A stretch of 64,000 nucleotides of DNA, from assembly GCF_030162935.1 (NCBI RefSeq), contig NZ_JASAUZ010000003.1, positions 1-64,000 of the forward strand, read 5' to 3'. Of this stretch, positions 9,572 to 18,386 are shown piece by piece. The notes under the pieces are model-generated. The model searched no databases. It was not told the DNA's origin and saw nothing but the letters and a program-made list of their open reading frames with translations. Each line of letters opens with the position of its first letter. Positions within the stretch are counted from its first letter, which is position 1. A program made the translations under genes and the position numbers. The DNA comes from Comamonas halotolerans (lineage in GTDB: Bacteria; Pseudomonadota; Gammaproteobacteria; Burkholderiales; Burkholderiaceae_C).

Positions 9572-10564
9572 TTACCTATAAAGCCCTGTGGTGCGCTGTT
9601 CCAGCTCAGCCAGCAGTTGCTGAGCGCGATTTTGCTGCCCGGCATCATTCTGGGTGTGCGCGTATTGTTCATAGTGGGCCAGCCACTGGCGGGCCTGAGA
9701 ATCTAGCTTTTGCTCATGGGCGAGTACCATGAGCTGAAAATAGCTGTCGTAAACGGTGGTGTGATCTTGTGCGCTCAAGGCAATTTGCAGACGCAACCTA
9801 AGATAAGCCTCTGCCTGTTTCAGGTCGCCCAGCTCGTAGCAATTTTGCGCAACATTGTTGAGCACGCCTCGAATTTGCTGCAACTTGCCCAACGCTTTCA
9901 AGCGCTCTTGTGCCACGGGTAGCAACCGCTCATTGACCTGTCTTGCCTCGCGGAAATTTCCTTGCTCATGCAAAACATAGCCCTCGTCTTCGTAGATACC
10001 GAGGATTTGTATCTGACTTGGGAAGTCCAGTGCCTGCGCAGGTTTGACGCTTTCATCCCAGCGCATTTCAGCGGGTAACTTGGCAATCTCTTCCAGAGGG
10101 TATTGGGTCTGAAAAGCCTTCACCTGCTTGAGCGCTGCTTCATGCAGTCCAGCACTGGCGAGCCAGCGGATACTGGAATAGCGCAAAAAGAAATGGGCGT
10201 ACTCAAGATCCGGATCTGAAGGTTGGGGTAGTGCCTTCAGTGCCATCAGCGCGGCTTTGCCTGCCTCAGCAGGCATGTCACGGCGGCCATAGACGCTGGC
10301 TTGCGTGTAGTAAAGCAGGAAGGTGTCACGTGTGGCAACTCCCGGCTTTTTAAGCAAAGGCTCAAGCGTCTGCAACTCAGCACTCATGGCACTGCCGCTG
10401 AAACTGCCGCGTTCGGTGAAGACAGTGGCATACAGCGGTGCAAAGCGTGCTTCAAACCCGGCGTCTTGATCTGAGGCATGAGCAGCCATCAACATGCCAG
10501 TCGCAGCAACGGCAAGGGCCTTGAAGCCCTTGGCCGTGCAGTGAGCCAGCATGTTCAGGCGCAT
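9572..10564 (-). CDS. Secreted TPR-like repeat protein of unknown function
   Basis: This 330-residue protein has an N-terminal signal-peptide-like segment (hydrophobic 'ALAVAATGMLMAAHAS' ending near residue 31) and then all-helical repeats of TPR type (for example 'GNFREARQVNERLLPVAQERL', 'GDLKQAEAYLRLRLQIAL'). I do not recognise a specific function; it is probably periplasmic and binds other proteins. Its start codon shares one base with the pepN stop (TGATG), so it is very likely translated together with pepN. A second ATG four codons downstream is an alternative start. Confidence 0.75.
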   Translation of the reverse strand: MRLNMLAHCTAKGFKALAVAATGMLMAAHASDQDAGFEARFAPLYATVFTERGSFSGSAMSAELQTLEPLLKKPGVATRDTFLLYYTQASVYGRRDMPAEAGKAALMALKALPQPSDPDLEYAHFFLRYSSIRWLASAGLHEAALKQVKAFQTQYPLEEIAKLPAEMRWDESVKPAQALDFPSQIQILGIYEDEGYVLHEQGNFREARQVNERLLPVAQERLKALGKLQQIRGVLNNVAQNCYELGDLKQAEAYLRLRLQIALSAQDHTTVYDSYFQLMVLAHEQKLDSQARQWLAHYEQYAHTQNDAGQQNRAQQLLAELEQRTTGLYR

Positions 10565-13251
10565 CAGTTAGCCAGTGCGCGCGTGACGACTTCACGCACG
10601 TCATTGGACAGGTCTGCCTTGGCTGCAACACGCGCAATAGCCTCACGGGCAGCGGTGCGGTAAGGCTCGGCCAGCTTGCTCCAGCGATCCATGGCGCGTG
10701 CCAGGCGTGCGGCCACTTGCGGGTTGATGGCATCCAGCTCCATCACGCGCTCGCTCCAGAACACATAGCCCGCTGCGTCACTGCGGTGGAAAGCCCCAGG
10801 GTTGGCGCTGCAGTAGCTGAAGATCAGGCTGCGTGCGCGGTTGGGGTTCTTCAGGCTGAAATCAGGGTGTTTCATCAGCTGCTTGACGGCAGGCAGAACG
10901 TTGCCACCACGGTCGCAGGTGCCTGCTTGCAAGCTGAACCATTTGTCAATCACCAAAGGTTCGCTCCTGAACAGGGCGTGGAAGCGTTCAAGCGCAGGCT
11001 TGGCCAGATCGGCATTGCTATGGACCAGGGCCGACAAGGCGTTGAAGCGGTCTGTCATATTGCCCGCATCCTTGAAGCGCTGGTATGCCTTGCCGGGCCA
11101 GACGGTGTCACCCTTGGCCTGCGCGGCCAGGCACAGCATCAGCAAGGCAGTTCCAGACAAAGAACGCTTGCCCGTTGAGATAGGGTCTGGTTGGTACGCG
11201 CCAGTGTCTTGGTAGGTCTCATATGTCCATACCCAATCAGCTGAGAGCGCAGTTGCCAGTTGCAGGCGCATGGATTCACGAACCGCGTGAATGCGCTGCG
11301 GATCAACTGTGTCGAGCTGCTCGGCCATGTAGGCTTCCGAAGGCAGAGCCAGCACCAGATCCTTGTAGGCAGCATCGAGTGTGTGGCTGCGCAGCACATC
11401 ACGTAGCGCTTGAATGAATACCTCAGGGAGCACTTCAGCGGATACAGGTCCATCTGTCTGGATAGCCTGCAGGGCGTAGCGCAAGGCCAGGCGTTGGCCC
11501 GCCTCCCAGCGATTGAATGCATCGTTGTCGTGTGCCAGCTGTGTCAGCAGCTCAGCATCCGTGAAGTTGTAGTTCAGCACCACAGGTGCGCTGAAGCCGC
11601 GCAGCAACGAGGGAACTGGCGCTTGGTTGATGCCTGTGAACACCCAGTGCTGTTCGGACTCGGTCAGCACCAAAGTCTTGCTGGTGCTGGCTGCAGATTC
11701 GCCCTCCAGCAGCAAGGGAAGGGCACTGCCATCTTGACCCAACAGGCCCATTTCCACGGGGATGACGAAAGGCTGCTTGTCAGCTTGACCAACCGTAGCA
11801 GCGCAGCTTTGCGACAGCGTCAGGGTATAGGTTTGCGCCTGTGCATCGTAAATGCCTACGGCCTTCACGGTTGGAGTGCCGGCTTGGCTGTACCAGCGTT
11901 TGAATTGGACCAGATGTTGCGCCAATGCGCTGTCAGGGTTGGCATCTGCCATGGCCTGCACAAAATCATCACAGGTCACAGCCTGCCCATCGTGGCGCTC
12001 AAAGTACAGCTTCATGCCCTTGGCGAAGCCTTCACGGCCAACCAGGTTGTGCTGCATGCGAACGACTTCTGCACCTTTTTCGTAAATCGTGACAGTGTAG
12101 AAGTTATTGATTTCGATGTAGCTGTCCGGGCGCACAGGGTGCGCCATGGGGCCTGCATCTTCGGGGAACTGTACGGTACGCAGCACGCGCACATCTTCAA
12201 TGCGTTTGACGGCGCGGGCAGAGGGGGTGCCCGCCATGTCCATGCTGAACTCCTGGTCGCGGAAGACAGTCAGGCCTTCCTTCAGGCTCAGCTGGAACCA
12301 GTCGCGACAGGTGATGCGGTTGCCAGTCCAGTTGTGAAAGTATTCGTGTCCGACGACGCTTTCCACGTTGGCAAAGTCCACGTCTGTAGCGGTGGACTGA
12401 CTGGCCAGCACATACTTGGTGTTGAAGATGTTCAGGCCCTTGTTTTCCATGGCGCCCATGTTGAAGTCGCTGGTAGCGACAATCATGAAGCGATCCAGAT
12501 CCAGGCTCAGGCCGAAGCGTGCCTCATCCCATGCCACAGAGTGCATGAGCGCGTTCATGGCGTGCTCGGTCTTTTCCAGGTCACCAGGGCGTACAAATAC
12601 CTGCAGCAGGTGATCGCGCCCAGCGCGGCTCTTGATCTTTTGCTCACGCGCAACCAGCTTGCCGGCCACCAGTGCAAACAGATAGCAGGGCTTTTTGTGA
12701 GGGTCAACCCATTTGGCGAAGTGGCGGCCATCTCCCAGATCGCCTTCGTCCACCAGATTGCCGTTGGACAGCAATACTGGGAAGGACTCCTTGTTGGCGC
12801 GCAAAGTCACGGTATACATGGCCATGACATCTGGGCGGTCCAGGAAGTATGTAATGCGGCGGAAGCCCTCGGCCTCACATTGCGTGAAGAAAGTCCCTTC
12901 GCTCACATACAAGCCCATGAGCTTGGTGTTTTTCTCAGGTGTGCAGGTGGTGAAGATTTCCAGTTCCACGGGGGCATCACCCTCGGGCAGGTTCTCCAGT
13001 ACCAGCTGGCTACCGTCCATCTTGAACGAAGTGCCTCCACCATTGACCATGACGCGGGCCAGATTCAGTTCGTCGCCATCCAGACGCAGTGCCTGGGTAG
13101 GCACTGCAGGGTTGCGGCGAATGCGCATCTTGTTGAGTACGCGGGTCTTGGCGGGGTCGAGGTCGAATGTGAGGTCGACGGTTTCAATCCACCAGGCAGG
13201 CGCCTGGTAGTCAGCCCGTTGAATGGCTGTAGCTTGTCCTTCACGCAGCAT
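10564..13251 (-). CDS. pepN: Aminopeptidase N (M1 family)
   Basis: This 895-residue zinc metallopeptidase removes N-terminal residues from peptides in the cytoplasm. The substrate-recognition motif GAMEN is near residue 265, and the zinc motif HEYFHNW (HEXXH) near 303, followed by the downstream Glu of the M1 family. The length matches proteobacterial PepN (about 870-900). The preceding gene prfB ends 12 bases upstream, so prfB, pepN and the TPR gene form a tight minus-strand series. Confidence 0.96.
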   Translation of the reverse strand: MLREGQATAIQRADYQAPAWWIETVDLTFDLDPAKTRVLNKMRIRRNPAVPTQALRLDGDELNLARVMVNGGGTSFKMDGSQLVLENLPEGDAPVELEIFTTCTPEKNTKLMGLYVSEGTFFTQCEAEGFRRITYFLDRPDVMAMYTVTLRANKESFPVLLSNGNLVDEGDLGDGRHFAKWVDPHKKPCYLFALVAGKLVAREQKIKSRAGRDHLLQVFVRPGDLEKTEHAMNALMHSVAWDEARFGLSLDLDRFMIVATSDFNMGAMENKGLNIFNTKYVLASQSTATDVDFANVESVVGHEYFHNWTGNRITCRDWFQLSLKEGLTVFRDQEFSMDMAGTPSARAVKRIEDVRVLRTVQFPEDAGPMAHPVRPDSYIEINNFYTVTIYEKGAEVVRMQHNLVGREGFAKGMKLYFERHDGQAVTCDDFVQAMADANPDSALAQHLVQFKRWYSQAGTPTVKAVGIYDAQAQTYTLTLSQSCAATVGQADKQPFVIPVEMGLLGQDGSALPLLLEGESAASTSKTLVLTESEQHWVFTGINQAPVPSLLRGFSAPVVLNYNFTDAELLTQLAHDNDAFNRWEAGQRLALRYALQAIQTDGPVSAEVLPEVFIQALRDVLRSHTLDAAYKDLVLALPSEAYMAEQLDTVDPQRIHAVRESMRLQLATALSADWVWTYETYQDTGAYQPDPISTGKRSLSGTALLMLCLAAQAKGDTVWPGKAYQRFKDAGNMTDRFNALSALVHSNADLAKPALERFHALFRSEPLVIDKWFSLQAGTCDRGGNVLPAVKQLMKHPDFSLKNPNRARSLIFSYCSANPGAFHRSDAAGYVFWSERVMELDAINPQVAARLARAMDRWSKLAEPYRTAAREAIARVAAKADLSNDVREVVTRALAN

Positions 13252-13262
13252 GAGTGCTTCCC

Positions 13263-14367
13263 TTAAACGCCTTGCTTGAGCGAGGCTTCGATGAACACGT
13301 CCAGATCGCCGTCCAGCACCTTCTGGGTGGCCGAGACTTCGACATTGGTGCGCAAATCCTTGATGCGGCTGTTGTCCAGCACATAGGAGCGAATTTGGTG
13401 ACCCCAGCCCACATCGGTCTTGGTGTCTTCCAGTTTTTGCTGCTCTTCCATGCGCTTGCGCATTTCAAAGTCATACAGGCGTGAGCGCAGGCGCTGCCAG
13501 GCCACGTCACGGTTGCTGTGCTGCGAGCGCCCGTCCTGGCACTGCACAACGATACCGGTTGGAATGTGCGTCAGGCGCACGGCAGAGTCGGTCTTGTTGA
13601 TGTGCTGACCACCGGCACCAGAGGCGCGGTAGGTATCGGTACGCACATCGGCAGGATTGATGTTGATCTCGATGGAGTCATCAATCTCGGGGTACACGAA
13701 GAGCGATGAAAAACTGGTGTGACGACCGCCCGAAGAGTCAAAGGGCGACTTGCGCACCAGGCGGTGCACACCGGTTTCGGTGCGCAGCAATCCGTAGGCG
13801 TATTCCCCTTCGACCTTGATGGTCGCGCTCTTGATGCCGGCCACATCACCTGGTGTTTCTTCTTCCACGGTGGCTTTGAAGCCCTTGCGTTCTGCGTATT
13901 TCAGATACTGCCGCAGCAGCATGCTGGCCCAGTCGCAAGCCTCAGTACCACCGGCCCCGGCCTGGATGTCGATAAAGCAGTTCAGCGGATCGGCTTCCTG
14001 GCTGAACATGCGACGGAACTCCAGCTCCTCGATCAGTGGGCGGAGTTTGGCGGCTTCTGCTTCAATGGTTTCAAGGCCGGCGTCATCGCCTTCATCCTTG
14101 CTCATTTCAAACAATTCGGCGTTATCTGCCAACTCGGTGGTGAGCTTTTGCAGCGTCAGCACGACAGCGTCAAGCGACTTCTTTTCTTTGCCTAGATCCT
14201 GGGCCTTCTTGGGATCGTTCCAGACGGCAGGATCTTCCAGCGAGGCGTTGACGGTGCGCAGTCGTTCAAACTTTGCATCGTAGTCAAAGATACCTCCGTA
14301 GCTCTTCTGTCCGAGTGGACAGATCCTCAAGGGTGGCTTCGATTTGGTTGATGCGTTCGGCTTCCAT
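13263..14367 (-). CDS. prfB: Peptide chain release factor 2 (programmed +1 frameshift)
   Basis: RF2 releases nascent chains at UGA and UAA. The gene starts at ATG 14367 (AGGAA ribosome site) and reads 27 codons to an in-frame TGA at 14286-14284. A +1 shift there continues into the long frame, giving a 367-residue product. The shift window (AGG TAT CTT TGA C, with a GGAGG-like internal Shine-Dalgarno just upstream) is the classical autoregulatory RF2 site. The catalytic GGQ is in '[12 protein letters not shown]' near residue 250, and a stop-codon-recognition region lies before it. Gene callers that ignore recoding will start this gene too late, at 14330. Confidence 0.96.
14283..14298 (-). promoter_or_regulatory. 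RF2 +1 frameshift (recoding) signal
   Basis: The minus strand carries a GGAGG-like element immediately followed by TAT CTT TGA C. In known prfB genes, slow decoding of this UGA when RF2 is scarce lets tRNA-Leu slip +1, so RF2 levels regulate their own synthesis. The zero-frame stop and the +1 frame after it are directly visible. Confidence 0.93.
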
Positions 14368-14540
14368 GGCTAATTCCTGATTTGTTGTTTGAGTGCGCAG
14401 TTGGCTGGCCAAACTGCGTAAACCATGATTTTCGCATGTACAGGCAGCTCATGCCTTGAATCAAGCAGATGTGTTGGGGCTAAAGCCTGTCACTGCTGGT
14501 AAATACTGTGTCGCAAGTGAGGGTGGCAGGGAGCTTGAAA

Positions 14541-14570
14541 GAAAACGCCACATCCCAGGAGGGTGTGGCG
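14541..14570 (-). terminator. Intrinsic terminator after the FimV-like gene
   Basis: A 7-bp stem (CGCCACA/TGTGGCG) with an 11-base loop is followed on the minus strand by TTTTC. It lies directly downstream of the FimV-like stop codon. Confidence 0.7.
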
Positions 14571-14598
14571 TCGTTGCTGCGTGTGCAATAGACGTTTG

Positions 14599-16974
14599 CT
14601 AAATATTGCGCGTCGTTGGAAGGTCGCGCTCATCCATTATGAACTCCGCCAATTCCGGGTTAAGTTCATCAATTTCGCTGTTTTCGATTTTTTTCTCAGC
14701 GGCAGTTTCAGAAAGCATGAACTCAGCCAACTCTGCATCGAGGTCATAGGTTGCGCTGCTTGGGTCCATTGTTGCAGGACTAGGTACCACGGCTGGCGTG
14801 GTTGATACAGGGATCTTGGTGGATGGTTCGTCCGCGTATTCCAGCGAAAGCCCGTCCATCAGCAATTCATCAGGGGCAAAGCGGGTGGAATTGCTAAAGG
14901 GCGAATCACTGATTCGAGGCAATGGCTGTAAGGGAGCCTGGGCCGGTGTTGCGCTAAGCAATTCCAAATGTGCATCCTGCATTGCCAATGGCTTTGCTTC
15001 AAGTGTTGGGCTGCGTGCTTCGGGGGCGGTCGCTGTCGTTGCGTCTAGCTGTTCTGTTGAGGCGTCATGCCTTGTCTGGTATGGCAGGGCGGACGCCATC
15101 GGTGCCTCCGCGGCAAACACCAGTTCCGGCAGCGGCACTTCGGCGGGGGTGGTGCGTTTGCGACCGGGTAGCTCTCCTCGGCTGGAGGCCGGCGTGGTTT
15201 GCGCAACGTTATAGAGCATGAGCAAATCGTCAAAAGCCGATAGATCAAAACGTTGGCTGTGGTTCGCTGGATTGCGCACAATCAAGCTGAGCAGCAAAAC
15301 TTGTACATCATCTGTGGGCCATAGGGCTTCAATTTGTCCCAAAACCTCGGGGTAGCCACTCCAGATGTCATGCCCTTTGCGTGAGAAGCCCAGAAAATCT
15401 GGAACCTGCACATTAAAGTGCGTCTGGAATTTTTGGCGTACCTGCTCAAACTTGTCTGTTCGGCTGAGGCGATAGAGCAATTGCAATAGTTCGATATAAG
15501 CCAGTGGCGAAGAGGCTTCGTGCTCCGCGATATGCGCCTGCAATATCTCTATGGCTTGGTCATTTTCTCCAATAGATGCGTAGAACTCAGCTTGTTCTTG
15601 TACATCAAACAAGGCTTGCGCCGTGAGGACGTCCATCGCGGATTTCGCGGCTGTCGCTGCAGGGGGGGCTGGCGTGTGTGTTTCCAGTTCCTCAAACTCT
15701 GCGTATAGATCTTCTGCGAATTGGGTGGGCAGATACGTGTCTACACTGCTCCAGCTGTCTTCCTTAGCCTTGGAAGAAGACGGCGGCACAGTCTCTGGTG
15801 CAGACGCTACGTCCATAGCCGCTGCAGGGGCAGTCGCAGGTGTATGCAGTGAAGCTGCAGGTGTGTCATGGGGGTCAATAGAAATGGCCTGTTGGGAGTC
15901 ATCCACGGCCAATACAGTGTCCGCCCATGCGCGCTGTGCGGTTTGGCGCTCTTGTTTCATACGTTGCAGTAGCCATGCGATGGTCGCAAGTGCCGCAGCC
16001 AGCATTACCAACACCAGATAGACCCAAAGAGGCAGTGCCTGGTTTTGAGCTTGGGCCAGCTGGTTTTGCAGACTTACGATCTCCGTGCGGTTGTTGACCA
16101 GCTGTGTCTGCAAAGCCTGAAACTGCTTTTCCATGGCTTCCAAGCGTGCGGCATTGGCCTTCAGCACCAGCTGAGTGTTGGGGTCAATGGCTGCGCTTGG
16201 GAGCAAAGCTGGGTCTTGAGCGGCAGTGCGTTGTGGATCTGCTTTATCCACTGTTTCTGTTGTCGCTTCAGGTATGTCCAACCCTTCAATAGGCTCTATT
16301 CGCAACCGTGGCCTATCGTGCCCAGCTATTGCCGCAGCGCTTGCCGTTGCCTCCGTTGTGGGAGCAGCGTTGCTGCTTGGGCGCATTGACTCCGGTTGGC
16401 TGCTTGCTGCAACTGCCGCTGGCGGTGCTTGCGGGGCAATGACAGGGGGGGACGCGGCTGCGGAAGCCGTGGGGGCTGCTCTTTTCACTGCCACAGCACG
16501 CTTGGCACGGCGTGGTTTTTTCTTGACCGAAACAGGTTCTACTGCAGTTCGCGAAACTACAGGCAATGCGCCTACTTGAATTTTTTCGAGATCAATCGGT
16601 TGTACCGATGCGGCCAAGGTGCTCGGTGGATCAGCAAAAAAGGTATAGCTGCGCGATACGCTGCCCGAGCAACCGGCATGCAGCTTGATAGTGATCAGTG
16701 GCTCGTACACAGGGGTGGTAGTTTGTACGCGCACAGATGTTGACGTCGTCGTTACCTTGATCTGGCTGCTGCGCAGCGCTGTGTCGCCCATCCAGACGCC
16801 CGCTGCAATACAGCTGCTATCGGCAGTCTGGCCCGGATCAGGTTGCACTTTGAAAACCAGGTCAACAGGTGCTCCCAGGTGAATACGCCCCTGAGAGTTT
16901 CCCAGAGATAAAGCACTGGCTTGTGATGCTGCAGCAACACCACTGGCGATGAGGAGGAGGTCGCGAAGTTTCAC
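14599..16974 (-). CDS. FimV/HubP-like polar or pilus-assembly scaffold protein
   Basis: This 791-residue protein has a signal peptide (about residues 1-22) and then a FimV-type N-terminal domain beginning 'LSLGNSQGRIHLGAPVDLVFKVQ'. A long Pro/Ala-rich linker follows, then a coiled-coil stretch near 270-315, a single transmembrane helix near 318-338 (ALPLWVYLVLVMLAAALATI) and an acidic cytoplasmic region. That region contains TPR-like helices around 455-560 and ends in a repeated 'ELAEF(I/M)' motif. This is the layout of FimV and HubP, which anchor polar proteins and support type IV pili. I read a GTG start at 16974. The assignment rests on architecture rather than close sequence recall. Confidence 0.7.
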   Translation of the reverse strand: MKLRDLLLIASGVAAASQASALSLGNSQGRIHLGAPVDLVFKVQPDPGQTADSSCIAAGVWMGDTALRSSQIKVTTTSTSVRVQTTTPVYEPLITIKLHAGCSGSVSRSYTFFADPPSTLAASVQPIDLEKIQVGALPVVSRTAVEPVSVKKKPRRAKRAVAVKRAAPTASAAASPPVIAPQAPPAAVAASSQPESMRPSSNAAPTTEATASAAAIAGHDRPRLRIEPIEGLDIPEATTETVDKADPQRTAAQDPALLPSAAIDPNTQLVLKANAARLEAMEKQFQALQTQLVNNRTEIVSLQNQLAQAQNQALPLWVYLVLVMLAAALATIAWLLQRMKQERQTAQRAWADTVLAVDDSQQAISIDPHDTPAASLHTPATAPAAAMDVASAPETVPPSSSKAKEDSWSSVDTYLPTQFAEDLYAEFEELETHTPAPPAATAAKSAMDVLTAQALFDVQEQAEFYASIGENDQAIEILQAHIAEHEASSPLAYIELLQLLYRLSRTDKFEQVRQKFQTHFNVQVPDFLGFSRKGHDIWSGYPEVLGQIEALWPTDDVQVLLLSLIVRNPANHSQRFDLSAFDDLLMLYNVAQTTPASSRGELPGRKRTTPAEVPLPELVFAAEAPMASALPYQTRHDASTEQLDATTATAPEARSPTLEAKPLAMQDAHLELLSATPAQAPLQPLPRISDSPFSNSTRFAPDELLMDGLSLEYADEPSTKIPVSTTPAVVPSPATMDPSSATYDLDAELAEFMLSETAAEKKIENSEIDELNPELAEFIMDERDLPTTRNI

Positions 16975-17190
16975 AATAAATTTCTTTGTTGCCTAGTGTT
17001 GTGACAAGTGCTTAGCGCGGCACAAAAGTGCAAGCACCTTTAACGACTGGTTGTTGTTTATTTTTGTAAGAATGTGAAGAATTGTGCTGCTCCTGTCATT
17101 GCGTTGGGGCAAGCTGAGGGCGTGTGTTGCCTCAGTGGAACTGAATGTCAAACATTCATAACTTATAGGAAGATGCGGTTTTGAACAGGA

Positions 17191-18219
17191 TTACAGCTGG
17201 CGCAACTGCTTGGCGAGCGCTTCGATGGAGCGGGGAGCACAACCTTCTGCATCATTGCTTATTGTTACAAATGCGGTTTTGCCAGCGCCAGTTATGCCTT
17301 GAATGGTGCGAGCGAGGATAGCTCTAGTCTGTGGGTCAGGGCTGCGCATGGCATCGAAGGGCTTGTGTGCTTCCTGTGCTGCGGCGTAGCCAAAAGGGCC
17401 AAAGCTGGTGTTGAGATTCCAGCGACAGACCAAGGGGGTTGGCCACAGCTGGCGTAACAAGGGCAGTTGCTGCGCAATGGGAGGCATCTTTCCGTGCAAA
17501 CCCAGACACATGGTGGCCCCGTTGGCTTGCAAGACTTGCACAAAGCGTGCTCCCAAAAGCTCAGGGTCACGAACTTCTACTGACACAATAATTTCGGGAC
17601 TATGCGCCAAAGCCTGACGCGTAGCAGCCAGCAAAGCGCCGAGACGCGAAAAAAGCCAGCCCGTGCGGTTAAACAGATCCAAGGGCAAAGGGCTCAGTTG
17701 GTACACCAGTACGCCCAATTTGTTTCCCAGACCTTGCAAGCAAGGCATGACAAACTGCTTGAGCGCCAAGTTCGCATCGAGAAATGCTGGATTGGGTTGC
17801 TGACCTTTGCCTTCTTCATCGCGCACGAGTGCATCCGTCACCACATTGGGGCACTTCACCACGAAGCGAAAGTCATCGCTGACCTGCGCAGCCATCTGCG
17901 CGTATTGCTCCGCGCTTAAAGGGCGCCAGAAAGTACGATCCACACAGACGGTACGCATGAGGGGGTGCTGGCTCAGTGTTGCCAGTCCCTTGCGCGAAAG
18001 CACGCTGGCATCGTAGTTGCCATCCCAGACCAGACCTTCCCAGCCAGGGTAAGACCAGGTGGAGACGCCCATGCGAAGCTCTGCGGGCATGGCACTGGCG
18101 AGGTCAAGCAAAGCCGTTGAAGGTGTAACAGCTTGCACGCCCGCTGGTTTTTTGCCGGCCCTGGCAGGCGCCTGCGCAGGTTGGGGCGTGGCATCGGTGC
18201 CAAACAGATCATCTTGCAT
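17191..18219 (-). CDS. DUF72 (YecE-like) family protein
   Basis: The protein of 342 residues (start ATG 18219, MQDDLFGT...) belongs to the DUF72/YecE family of TIM-barrel-like proteins. The pattern 'RMGVSTWSYPGWEG.VW.G.Y' near residue 55, 'FRFVVKCP' in the middle and 'VYYNN'-equivalent residues ('AFVTISNDAEGCAPRSI') near the end are the family hallmarks. Its biochemical function is not established. It is divergent from tex, with about 170 bases between the two starts. An upstream in-frame ATG (18261) is possible but has no better support. Confidence 0.82.
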   Translation of the reverse strand: MQDDLFGTDATPQPAQAPARAGKKPAGVQAVTPSTALLDLASAMPAELRMGVSTWSYPGWEGLVWDGNYDASVLSRKGLATLSQHPLMRTVCVDRTFWRPLSAEQYAQMAAQVSDDFRFVVKCPNVVTDALVRDEEGKGQQPNPAFLDANLALKQFVMPCLQGLGNKLGVLVYQLSPLPLDLFNRTGWLFSRLGALLAATRQALAHSPEIIVSVEVRDPELLGARFVQVLQANGATMCLGLHGKMPPIAQQLPLLRQLWPTPLVCRWNLNTSFGPFGYAAAQEAHKPFDAMRSPDPQTRAILARTIQGITGAGKTAFVTISNDAEGCAPRSIEALAKQLRQL

Positions 18220-18386
18220 GCTTGCAGCAGTTTGACAGATTGCAGCATGCGCCGAAGCCATTGAACAAAGCAGGCTTTACACAGCAAGTGGATATGCATT
18301 TGCTTGCAGGCGCAGTGCAGCAAGTCCTGGTGTCTATGGCACACTTGCCCGTTTTCGGAGAAACAGCGCCGTGGGGCGCGCAACGC

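Noticed and set aside
11410-13266. 618-codon + strand frame opposite pepN
   Set aside because: Antisense shadow of pepN; His/Val/Ala-rich translation with no domain.
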